A stretch of DNA of 64,000 bases from Marinicella meishanensis (lineage in GTDB: Bacteria; Pseudomonadota; Gammaproteobacteria; Xanthomonadales; Marinicellaceae), in the NCBI RefSeq assembly GCF_019931145.1, contig NZ_JAIOUV010000006.1, positions 248,001 through 312,000 on the forward strand, written 5' to 3'. The notes beneath the pieces were generated by a model, which worked only from the letters and a program-made list of their open reading frames with translations, searched no databases and was not told the DNA's origin. A program made the position numbers and the translations under genes. This document shows, piece by piece, positions 49,290-57,094 of this stretch (positions are counted from its first letter, which is position 1; each line of letters starts with the position of its first letter).

Positions 49290-50300
49290 TCATCCTCCGA
49301 TCATGAACATTTCAATTTTGCCCTTGTTGGATGGGCGTTGCTGTGACCGCTGGGCTGAATATTGGTCTTGCCGCTGTTGCCAGATTTCAGTGAGGCGCTG
49401 CAACAAAAGGTCTGGTTGTTCAATCACTGCTTTGATGTCGTGACCCTGGTGGGCGAACAAACAGGTGTAAATCTCGCCTTGGGTGCTCAAGCGGGCGCGG
49501 TTGCAGTCGTGACAGAATGGCTGACTGATGGATGAAATCAGCCCAAACTCACCACCACCGTCATTGAAGCGAAAGCGATTGGCCACTTCACCTTTGACTT
49601 GCGGTGGCAGTGACTCAAATGGCCAATGGGCCGCCACCATTTGTTGCATGTGTTGACTGGACAGCACTTGATCGGGTTGCCATTGATTGATGGTGCCCAC
49701 ATCCATGTATTCGATGAATCGAACCACCACGCCGGTGTCGCGAAAATGCGCCAACATCGGTACGATTTGGTGTTCATTGGTGTTTTTCTGAATCACGCAA
49801 TTCACTTTGACTTGTTTGAGCCCGGAATCGACACAGCGTTGGATGGCGTTGAGGACTTGTGTCACTGGGTATTGGGTACCGGTGATGGCTGCAAACAATT
49901 CTGGATCCAAGGCGTCCAAAGAAACCGTGATGCGGTCCAAGCCGGCGGTCACCAAATCGTCCAGCACCGGGTCCAGCAAGCCGGCATTGGTGGTCAACGC
50001 CACTTCCTCAATGCCCTTGACTTGCTTGATCCGGTGTACCAATGCCGGCACATTTTTCCGCAGCAAAGGTTCACCACCGGTCAAGCGGATTTTGCTGACA
50101 CCCAATTGAGCAAAGGCGGCAACCACCGCCGTGATCTGCTCGTCATTGAGGTGCTTTTCTGGTTGACTTTGTTGGCGCATCACAGCCACATGTTCGGCGG
50201 GCAAACAATAATGACAACGAAACTGGCAGCGATCGGTCAGTGAGATGCGCAAATCCTTAACCGGGCGCTGTAATTGATCGACAACCGGATACTGACTCAT
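49290..50300 (-). CDS. moaA: GTP 3',8-cyclase
   Basis: 336 residues. The radical SAM cluster motif is CQFRCHYC (C-x3-C-x2-C), near the N-terminus after DLRISLTDR. The C-terminal cluster ligands are visible in FCHDCNRARLSTQGEIYTC, and the C-terminus ends in the needed Gly-Gly. It converts GTP to 3',8-cyclo-dihydro-GTP, the first step of molybdenum cofactor synthesis. It overlaps kdkA by 4 nt at its start. Confidence 0.96.
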   Translation of the reverse strand: MSQYPVVDQLQRPVKDLRISLTDRCQFRCHYCLPAEHVAVMRQQSQPEKHLNDEQITAVVAAFAQLGVSKIRLTGGEPLLRKNVPALVHRIKQVKGIEEVALTTNAGLLDPVLDDLVTAGLDRITVSLDALDPELFAAITGTQYPVTQVLNAIQRCVDSGLKQVKVNCVIQKNTNEHQIVPMLAHFRDTGVVVRFIEYMDVGTINQWQPDQVLSSQHMQQMVAAHWPFESLPPQVKGEVANRFRFNDGGGEFGLISSISQPFCHDCNRARLSTQGEIYTCLFAHQGHDIKAVIEQPDLLLQRLTEIWQQRQDQYSAQRSQQRPSNKGKIEMFMIGG

Positions 50301-50998
50301 GTCTGATAACCTTTGAGTAAAGCTTGCCAGGCTGCAGACAGTGCTTTTTCAGAACTTTGGCCGCTCACCTTTTCAATGGAACGTTGCAACCGTTGCAGGT
50401 TGCTTTGTTGCCAACTTGAATGGGGTGATTTCTGCATGCCTTTGTCAAAATCAATCAAATGAATCTTCTCTCCATCCATCAAGATGTTGTGGGCATTGAG
50501 GTCGGAGTGGTAAATGCCCTGTTGGTGGTACTGGGCAATCAATTGGCCAATGTGTTGCCATTGGTCCAAAGGCAAGTCGTCGTCAGCCAATATTTGCGCC
50601 AGTGTGTGTTTATGAGGGATGTAGGACATGATCAAATCATTGCGGTAAAACAGTCCCTTTTTGACCACCCGAGCGGCCATGGGTTGTGGGCTGGGTAACC
50701 CCAGCGCTTGAATCTCAGCCAACAATTGAAACTCCCGGTATGCCCGTGTGTGCTTGATGCCGGTCCACAGGTACTGGTCTTGATTGAGTTTGGCATACAA
50801 ACCGCCCCTGAAATAGTGCCTGAGAATCCATTTGCCCCATTCAGATTTGATGATCCAGGCCGCGCCGCGACCTGAACTGGCACCCAGTAAACGGCCTTGG
50901 TTCATCCAGTATTTTTGGGTGAACCACTGGTCTTCAACCTCGTCTTTCAGGGCGGGATCACAGATGATCCAGCGGTTGTTTTTTCGGTTAATGTGCAA
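50297..50998 (-). CDS. kdkA: 3-deoxy-D-manno-octulosonic acid (KDO) kinase
   Basis: 233 residues of the Kdo/WaaP kinase family. Features are GRGAAWIIKSEWGKWILRHYFRGG with the ATP lysine, YIPHKHTLAQIL, and the catalytic loop YHSDLNAHNILMDG followed by IDFDKG. It phosphorylates KDO of the LPS inner core at the cytoplasmic membrane. It is divergent from the GT9 transferase gene, so two core-biosynthesis genes share a 50-bp promoter region. Its 3' end overlaps moaA by 4 nt. Confidence 0.92.
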   Translation of the reverse strand: MHINRKNNRWIICDPALKDEVEDQWFTQKYWMNQGRLLGASSGRGAAWIIKSEWGKWILRHYFRGGLYAKLNQDQYLWTGIKHTRAYREFQLLAEIQALGLPSPQPMAARVVKKGLFYRNDLIMSYIPHKHTLAQILADDDLPLDQWQHIGQLIAQYHQQGIYHSDLNAHNILMDGEKIHLIDFDKGMQKSPHSSWQQSNLQRLQRSIEKVSGQSSEKALSAAWQALLKGYQT

Positions 50999-51048
50999 GT
51001 TCAGTGGTCAGTCGATGATAGAATGCATTATTTTAAATGATTTGATTG

Positions 51049-52101
51049 ATGACAACAAACCAGAGCCCCATTCCGGCGTCCATTTGTTTGTTCCGATTGT
51101 CGGCCATTGGTGATGTGACGCACGTCATACCGGTGGTCAAAACTTTGCAAAAAAAATTTCCCGGCTGCCCCATCACCTGGGTAATAGGCCGGTTGGAGCA
51201 TCGCTTGTTGTCCGGTTTGCCTGGGGTTGAATTCATCGAGTTTGATAAAAAACAAGGTTGGCGGGGCATTCAAGCCTTGCGACAACAACTCAAAGGCCGG
51301 CGGTTTGATGTGCTGTTGCACATGCAGTTGTCTTTCAGGGCCAATGTGGTGGCTCGCTTCATTGCCGCCAAGCGCCGCATCGGCTTTGATCGACAGCGGG
51401 CCAAAGAAATGCATTCCTGGGTGATCAATGAACGCATTCCCCACCTGCCTGATTGCCATGTGTTGGATGGTTTCATGCAATTTGCCAGCCATTTGGGGTG
51501 TCAAGAAAAAGTCATGAATTGGGACTTGCCCATGAGCGAAGCCGATCAACAATTCGCCCATCAATTGATCAAACCTGGGGTTAAGAATGTGGTCATCAGC
51601 CCCTGTTCCAGCCACCCATTGCGCAATTGGTCGGTGGCCAAATACGCGGCTTTGGTTGACCAGATCATTGAACGCCATGGCGCACATGTGATCCTCACCG
51701 GCAGCCCAGCCCCCAAGGAGCTGGCATTGGTGGCCGAGATTGAGCAAAGCACGGAGCGGGCGGTCACCAACATCGCCGGCCAAGACACCTTGAAGCAACT
51801 GTGGTGTTTGTTACAACAGGCGGATTTGGTCATTTCACCCGATTCTGGCCCATTGCACATGGCTGGCTGTGTCGGCACCCCAGTGATTGGTTTGTTGGCC
51901 GCCAGTAATTTCCGGCGATCGGGCTCTTACCAATACCCAGAGCTGACCGTGGACAAATACCCAGAAGCCTGCGAGAAGTTCCTGGGTCAAACTGTGATGC
52001 AGGTTAAATGGGGTACCAAAACCGAGTTTCCAGGGGCCATGGATTTGATTGAAGTGGCCCATGTGCTGCCTGTGGTGCAACAGGTGCTGCAGTCAAACTG
52101 A
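51049..52101 (+). CDS. Glycosyltransferase family 9 (heptosyltransferase-like)
   Basis: 350 residues from ATG 51049 (TTG 51046 also in frame). GT9 features are RLSAIGDVTHVIPVVKTLQ at the N-terminus, GFDRQRAKEMHSW, and the C-terminal VISPDSGPLHMAGCVGTPVIGL that binds ADP-heptose. It is probably a lipopolysaccharide core heptosyltransferase (WaaC- or WaaF-like), supported by divergent kdkA. The exact linkage cannot be assigned. Confidence 0.9.
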   Translation: MTTNQSPIPASICLFRLSAIGDVTHVIPVVKTLQKKFPGCPITWVIGRLEHRLLSGLPGVEFIEFDKKQGWRGIQALRQQLKGRRFDVLLHMQLSFRANVVARFIAAKRRIGFDRQRAKEMHSWVINERIPHLPDCHVLDGFMQFASHLGCQEKVMNWDLPMSEADQQFAHQLIKPGVKNVVISPCSSHPLRNWSVAKYAALVDQIIERHGAHVILTGSPAPKELALVAEIEQSTERAVTNIAGQDTLKQLWCLLQQADLVISPDSGPLHMAGCVGTPVIGLLAASNFRRSGSYQYPELTVDKYPEACEKFLGQTVMQVKWGTKTEFPGAMDLIEVAHVLPVVQQVLQSN

Positions 52102-52141
52102 CCTCTGGCACAGGCTTCTGCCTGCTGGTTGAGTTACCATC

Positions 52142-52480
52142 ATGGATGTGGACTTACAAATTGATTACCGTCAATATCAGGATCAGCAATTAATTGATGC
52201 TTTGGCAGCCGTGGACGATGAACAACATCCTGAGCAGGCCATGACCATTTATCGGATATTATTGGAGCGGCATAAGTGGCATCACTCTACCGTAGATGCC
52301 AAGCGTTTGGGCTACAGCAACGGCTGGTTTTTAGATATGATTCATCAAGGATGGTTGCAAATGTTTTACTTGGGCAACTTATTGGATGAATTGTACATGG
52401 AAAATCACGCCATGGCAGAAAAGCTAGAACGCCTGAATGCACAGCTCAGTGCTGAAGACATGCTCACCAAATGTAAATGA
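52142..52480 (+). CDS. Small hypothetical protein
   Basis: 112 residues, not recognised. It is soluble, acidic and predicted helical, with many Gln and Leu residues and a YQDQQLIDALAAVDDEQHPEQA stretch near the N-terminus that could be a short TPR-like helix pair. The last 30 residues look like a coiled coil (LDELYMENHAMAEKLERLNAQL). It is 40 nt after the GT9 gene and its 3' end overlaps the convergent slp gene by 17 nt. Confidence 0.6.
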   Translation: MDVDLQIDYRQYQDQQLIDALAAVDDEQHPEQAMTIYRILLERHKWHHSTVDAKRLGYSNGWFLDMIHQGWLQMFYLGNLLDELYMENHAMAEKLERLNAQLSAEDMLTKCK

Positions 52481-52889
52481 CCTGGGCATCAACCAACGGA
52501 TAGTTGTAGCTCATGTCATCGATTTTTTTCTCCACCAAACGCTTCACTGGGCCGGTCACGGTCACGGGTTTTTTCAGCAGACTGCTCGGTTCCAAAAAGG
52601 TGGGTTTACACGCCAGGAAACGCCCTTGGTCCACGCGAATGCGTTTGGAGGGTCGTGCCACTTGATCGGGTACCTTGGCGACGATGGTCAAACAACTGTG
52701 CTCTTTGCTGTTTTCCACATCCACCACAAAACCGGTCCAACGCACCATCAGGTCCGCAACCGGTTGCTTTTGGTAGTTGAGGGGGCTGATTTCGCTGAAT
52801 TGACCACGCAACGGTTTGGGTGGTTGCATGCAGGCTGACAAGGCCAAGCCCAAGCCCAAGGTGATGATTAATTTGCTGCCTGTATTCAT
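52464..52889 (-). CDS. Slp family outer-membrane lipoprotein
   Basis: 141 residues from ATG 52889, which gives a compact signal peptide ending LSAC (Cys 20); an open frame from 52952 adds 21 unlike residues. The mature part has the Slp pattern VRWTGFVVDVENSKEHSCLTIVA, then RVDQGRFLACKPTFLEP and GPVKRLVEKKIDDMSYNYPLVD. In E. coli Slp is a starvation-induced outer-membrane lipoprotein of unclear function. It overlaps the end of the convergent small gene by 17 nt. Confidence 0.85.
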   Translation of the reverse strand: MNTGSKLIITLGLGLALSACMQPPKPLRGQFSEISPLNYQKQPVADLMVRWTGFVVDVENSKEHSCLTIVAKVPDQVARPSKRIRVDQGRFLACKPTFLEPSSLLKKPVTVTGPVKRLVEKKIDDMSYNYPLVDAQVIYIW

Positions 52890-52979
52890 GTTCAATCTCG
52901 GTGTCACAATGGCTTCATTATCGGTCATCAACTTGAACGCCAACTGAATCAAGCGCTTCTATTACCGGTCTGGTTAGAT

Positions 52980-53237
52980 TCAGGCAAACAACAAACCATA
53001 CATGGCCACCATGGTGCCGGTGAAACAGGCCACCAAACAACAAAAGCCAAAAAATTCGATGATGAAAGCCCGGAGGTGCTGCCACAAAGTGACCTCACGG
53101 CAAGTGAAATGCAACACACTCCACAACAAAGCACAGCCCAACATGGGCAGCGCCACCCAACTGGGTACCGATAACAACAAAAAGCAGCCGCCAATCAGCA
53201 GCACAGTGGTCAAGATGGGTTGTTTGGCTTGGGTCAT
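52980..53237 (-). CDS. Small membrane protein, three predicted helices
   Basis: 85 residues from ATG 53237 with AGGAG 7 nt upstream. Three hydrophobic segments (about 8-26, 28-45 and 57-80) with short loops. No family recognised. The gap to recQ (97 bp, divergent) holds no other gene. It may be cotranscribed with slp, which lies 90 nt downstream. Confidence 0.6.
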   Translation of the reverse strand: MTQAKQPILTTVLLIGGCFLLLSVPSWVALPMLGCALLWSVLHFTCREVTLWQHLRAFIIEFFGFCCLVACFTGTMVAMYGLLFA

Positions 53238-53334
53238 GTCGGGTCTCCTGTTTGATTTCCACCCATTACAGCAAAGGCCATTCGCAAAACTTGAGAATCG
53301 ACGGGAATAAAAACAAAAAACACGGGAGTTGTGC

Positions 53335-55479
53335 ATGGATGTTTCATGGTTTAAAATCAATAAGATGTGTGCAGCTAAAAATATACTGAAAGAGGTTTTT
53401 GGGTACGATCAGTATCGGCACCAGCAAGAGGACATCGTGGGGACCTTAATCGCTGGTAAAGACGCCTTGGTGTTGATGCCAACCGGTGGCGGGAAATCAC
53501 TGTGTTATCAGATTCCGGCGATGGCCAGAGCGGGGGTCGGGGTGGTGGTTTCGCCCTTGATTGCATTGATGCAAGACCAGGTGGATGCCTTACAACAGTT
53601 GGGCGTGAGTGCCGCCTACATCAATTCCACCTTGTCGGCAGCCGAAGTGGCGGCGGTCATGCAACAGGCCACAGCCGGTCAATTGGATTTGTTGTATTTG
53701 TCACCGGAGCGGTTGTTGGGTGAAGAAACCCAAGAATTCCTGAAACAGATCGAGGTGGCCTTGTTTGCGATTGATGAAGCCCATTGTGTGTCGCAATGGG
53801 GCCATGACTTCCGCAAAGAGTACCAACAACTGTCGGTGCTGCACGAAAACTTTCCCAACGTCCCCAGAATTGCTTTGACGGCCACCGCGGACGAAAAGGT
53901 TCGGGCTGAGATCGTCACCCAGTTGCAGTTGGATGGCGCTGAAATTTTCATCTCCAGCTTTGACCGACCCAACATCACCTACGCCATTGAAGAACAAGAC
54001 AACGGCAAACAACAACTGTGGCGTTTCATCAATGAAAACCACCCCAATGATGCGGGCATCGTTTACTGCCTGTCGCGCCGCAAAGTGGAGTCGGTGGCTG
54101 AGTTTCTGTCGGGCAAAGGCCGCAAAGCCTTGCCCTACCATGCCGGTTTGTCGAACAAAATCAGAGAGCAGAATCAAAGTCAGTTTTTGATGGAAGACGG
54201 GGTTATCATCGTGGCCACCATTGCTTTTGGTATGGGGATTGATAAGCCCGATGTGCGCTTTGTGGCGCATTTCAGCATGCCCAAAAACATTGAATCTTAT
54301 TATCAAGAAACCGGCCGCGCCGGGCGCGATGGTCAGCCGGCCAATGCCTGGATGGCCTACAACTACAAAGATGTGGTCATGCAGCGGCAGTTCATTCGGG
54401 ATTCAGACGCCGGGGATGAACACAAAAATGTGCTGCACAACAAACTGGACTCCTTGGTTGATTTGTGCGAGCAGTTGGATTGTCGCCGCCAAACCTTGTT
54501 GCGGTATTTCAATGAAAACCTCGAAAAACCTTGTGGTAGCTGCGACAACTGTCTGAATCCGCCCGAAAAAATTGATGCCTCCAAAGAAGCCCAAATGGCC
54601 TTGTCTGCCATCTACCGCACCGGCCAGCAGTTCGGCATCATGTATTTGATTGATGTGTTGCTGGGGTCCGGCAACGATGAACGGGTGAAAAAATTGAAGC
54701 ACCATGAGTTGAACGTGTTTGGTTTGGGCAAAGACCACGTCAAAACCTGGTGGCGCCGCTTGTATCGTCAACTGATCAGTCAAGGTTACATCGATGTGGA
54801 CGCCGAATACGGCTCTTTGAAATTGGCTGAAAAAGCCAAATCCATCCTTCAGGGTGATGAATCATTTTATTTGCGGGATGTGGTCAAGGCTAAGAACAAG
54901 TCGAAGCGCAGCGAAGAAGTGGATTTGGGCCGCCATGACACCGTGTTGTGGAACGCCTTGAAAAAGTTGCGCATGGACCTGGCCACCGATCAGGGTGTGC
55001 CACCTTATGTCATTTTCAGTGATGCATCGCTGCTGGAAATGGTCAGAAAACGCCCGGTGGAAGGCGAGAAATTCATGTACATTTCCGGGGTGGGGGAATA
55101 CAAACTGGCCAAATACGGGGCCGATTTTATTCAAGTGATCAAAGACAACCCCTTGCCAGACAAGTTGGACAACCGCTTGGAAGATGACGTGAATGTCTCA
55201 CTGGATCATTTTTTGGAGCATCAATCGGTGGACAAAGTCGCTGAAGTCTTGGATTTGAACGTCAACACCGTCTACATGCACCTGTCCAAAGCCATTGCCG
55301 TGGGCTTGGTTGACAAAAAGGACGTCACCGGCTTGACCGATGGTGACATCGATTACATCATTCAAATGGCAGAAATGTCAGGATACCTGGAAGAGAAAAA
55401 GCTCAAACCCGTTTATGACGCCTTGGATGGCATGTATGATTATGGCACGCTGCGCTGCGTGCTGGCTGAATTGGAGTGA
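53335..55479 (+). CDS. recQ: ATP-dependent DNA helicase RecQ
   Basis: 714 residues from ATG 53335, with GGGAG 6 nt upstream; ATG 53365 is an alternative. Helicase motifs: YRHQQEDIV, Walker A MPTGGGKSLCYQIPA, FAIDEAHCVSQWGHDFR, LTATAD and QETGRAGRDG. The zinc-binding cysteines of the RQC part are seen in CGSCDNC, and winged-helix and HRDC domains follow (HRDC about 530-610), plus a C-terminal helical extension with repeats like DVNVSLDHFLEHQSVDKVAEVLDL. The enzyme unwinds 3'-5' in recombination repair. It overlaps the DUF1835 gene by 4 nt (GTGA). Confidence 0.95.
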   Translation: MDVSWFKINKMCAAKNILKEVFGYDQYRHQQEDIVGTLIAGKDALVLMPTGGGKSLCYQIPAMARAGVGVVVSPLIALMQDQVDALQQLGVSAAYINSTLSAAEVAAVMQQATAGQLDLLYLSPERLLGEETQEFLKQIEVALFAIDEAHCVSQWGHDFRKEYQQLSVLHENFPNVPRIALTATADEKVRAEIVTQLQLDGAEIFISSFDRPNITYAIEEQDNGKQQLWRFINENHPNDAGIVYCLSRRKVESVAEFLSGKGRKALPYHAGLSNKIREQNQSQFLMEDGVIIVATIAFGMGIDKPDVRFVAHFSMPKNIESYYQETGRAGRDGQPANAWMAYNYKDVVMQRQFIRDSDAGDEHKNVLHNKLDSLVDLCEQLDCRRQTLLRYFNENLEKPCGSCDNCLNPPEKIDASKEAQMALSAIYRTGQQFGIMYLIDVLLGSGNDERVKKLKHHELNVFGLGKDHVKTWWRRLYRQLISQGYIDVDAEYGSLKLAEKAKSILQGDESFYLRDVVKAKNKSKRSEEVDLGRHDTVLWNALKKLRMDLATDQGVPPYVIFSDASLLEMVRKRPVEGEKFMYISGVGEYKLAKYGADFIQVIKDNPLPDKLDNRLEDDVNVSLDHFLEHQSVDKVAEVLDLNVNTVYMHLSKAIAVGLVDKKDVTGLTDGDIDYIIQMAEMSGYLEEKKLKPVYDALDGMYDYGTLRCVLAELE

Positions 55480-56438
55480 ACGACGCCGTCCTGCACATCA
55501 CCAATGGTGACAGCGCGGTGGGCGGTTTACAAGCAGCGGGTTTTACCGGTGTGTTTCTGCCCATTCGCGATGCCTTGCACGAAGGACCGCTGCAATGGGA
55601 AGATGATTTTCTGTCTGATCATTCTGTGCGCAATCAATACATCTTGGCCGAGCAATGGGCCCCCGTTGATACGGTTGCAAAGTACACCAAAGAACGGCGC
55701 CAAGTGCTGGGTGATTTGACGCCTTATGAAGTCATCTACTTGTGGTTTGAACATGATTTGTATGACCAATTGCAATTGTTGTGGGTGTTGCACTTTTTGC
55801 AGCAACAACAGTTCGATCCGGCCCGGGTTCAGCTGATTGTCACTGACTTGTTTTTGGGTTCTGCCTATACCGATGAACTGGTGGAATTGACGCGGTTTCA
55901 TGAACAGGCAACCGAGCGGCATTATGCCTTGGCCAGTGCCTGTTGGCAGCGACTCACAGGGTCAGATCCCATGGCTTGGTTGCCCATGATTGATCAAGCC
56001 AATGAATTGTTGCCTTTCGTGCCGGCGGCCATCGAACGTTTCTGTCAGGAGTTCCCCAGTGTGGACAATGGCTTGGGTTTTACGGCCCACCAGGCGCTGC
56101 ATTTGATCATGGACGGTGAACTGCCAGGTCATGTTTTTCACCAGTTGAATCAGGCTGAAACGGCGCCTTATTTGGGTGACACTTTGTTTTTTAAACTGTT
56201 GGAAAAACTGATGTCTGGCCCGCATCCTTTGTGCCACCAAGCGGCCCACGATGGGCCTGAGTTGGACTTGACTCAACCGCTGATGGTGACTGAGTTGGGC
56301 CGACGTGTTCGCAGCCGAGAGGCCCACTACCTGGATTGGGTCAAACCAAATCTTTGGCTGGGTGGGGTGCACCTCAAGCCAGGCAACATCTGGTGTTATG
56401 ATCAAGCACAACAAACTTTCAGCAGGAGGGTCTCATGA
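55476..56438 (+). CDS. DUF1835 domain-containing protein
   Basis: 320 residues from GTG 55476, which overlaps the recQ stop (GTGA). The DUF1835 signature is at the start: VLHITNGDSAVGGLQAAG followed by FLPIRDALHEGPL, and a Trp-rich LWFEHDLYDQLQLLWVLHFL. The second half is helical and less conserved. The fold resembles nucleotide- or DNA-binding enzymes, but no activity is established. The coupling to recQ suggests a related role. The 3' end overlaps the SRPBCC gene by 4 nt (ATGA). Confidence 0.82.
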   Translation: MNDAVLHITNGDSAVGGLQAAGFTGVFLPIRDALHEGPLQWEDDFLSDHSVRNQYILAEQWAPVDTVAKYTKERRQVLGDLTPYEVIYLWFEHDLYDQLQLLWVLHFLQQQQFDPARVQLIVTDLFLGSAYTDELVELTRFHEQATERHYALASACWQRLTGSDPMAWLPMIDQANELLPFVPAAIERFCQEFPSVDNGLGFTAHQALHLIMDGELPGHVFHQLNQAETAPYLGDTLFFKLLEKLMSGPHPLCHQAAHDGPELDLTQPLMVTELGRRVRSREAHYLDWVKPNLWLGGVHLKPGNIWCYDQAQQTFSRRVS

Positions 56439-56887
56439 AATACCAAACCAGCATCACCGTGGCGGTGCCATTGAACCGCTTTGTCGAGTTATTGGACAAT
56501 CCAGAAAACATGCGGCATTGGCAACGCGGCTTACAGTCTTATGAACTGTTACAGGGCGATCCTGGCACGGAAGGTGCCACCATGCGTTTGGATTATTTGC
56601 ACGGTAAAAAAGCCATGTCGTTGGTGGAAACCATCACCAAAAATAACCTACCGCATGAATTTTCTGCCACCTACGAATGCCCAGGGGTCTGGAACCACGT
56701 GATCAATCGGTTTCATGAAAATGCCCAAGGGCAGACGGTGTGGGAAGCTGACAATGTATTCAAATTCACCGGCATGATGCGCCTCATGTCTTGGTTCATG
56801 CCCACGTCCATGTTCAAAAAACAGTCTTGCCAGTATTTGGCCGATTTCAAAGCCTTTGCCGAAGGTGGTCGCCCCTTGGCTGATTGA
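56435..56887 (+). CDS. SRPBCC family protein (polyketide cyclase/START-like)
   Basis: 150 residues of the SRPBCC fold, starting YQTSITVAVPLNRFVELLDNPENM, then TMRLDYLHGKKAMSLVET and the helix SMFKKQSCQYLADFKAFAEG. It is a ligand-binding fold without a catalytic motif here. Overlap with the DUF1835 gene (4 nt) ties it to the recQ operon. The ligand is unknown. Confidence 0.82.
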   Translation: MKYQTSITVAVPLNRFVELLDNPENMRHWQRGLQSYELLQGDPGTEGATMRLDYLHGKKAMSLVETITKNNLPHEFSATYECPGVWNHVINRFHENAQGQTVWEADNVFKFTGMMRLMSWFMPTSMFKKQSCQYLADFKAFAEGGRPLAD

Positions 56888-57035
56888 ATGACCTGACTTG
56901 AATTCAAGCCACCACCATGGCAGGATTGAATTTGTTATTTAAATGACAAATTTTTGCTGCTTTGACCACCAGCGGCGTTCAAACCCCTTTTTTCTGGGCA
57001 ATCTGGCCAGTTTTTCCTGCTATTTGTTCAATTGT

Positions 57036-57065
57036 TTCACAACGGTGGATGTTGTCGGATATATT
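57036..57065 (+). promoter_or_regulatory. Probable sigma-70 promoter of the diguanylate cyclase gene
   Basis: TTCACA (57036-57041) and TATATT (57060-57065) with an 18-nt spacer, each 5 of 6 matches to consensus, about 30 nt before the ATG at 57095. The rest of the gap from 56888 holds nothing else recognisable. Confidence 0.42.
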
Positions 57066-57094
57066 GAATTGGTGTGTGAGATTAATTTTTCCAA

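Noticed and set aside
53335-56887. Anti-phage defence island around recQ
   Set aside because: No nuclease, toxin, methylase or integrase gene lies nearby, and flanking genes are ordinary chromosomal ones.
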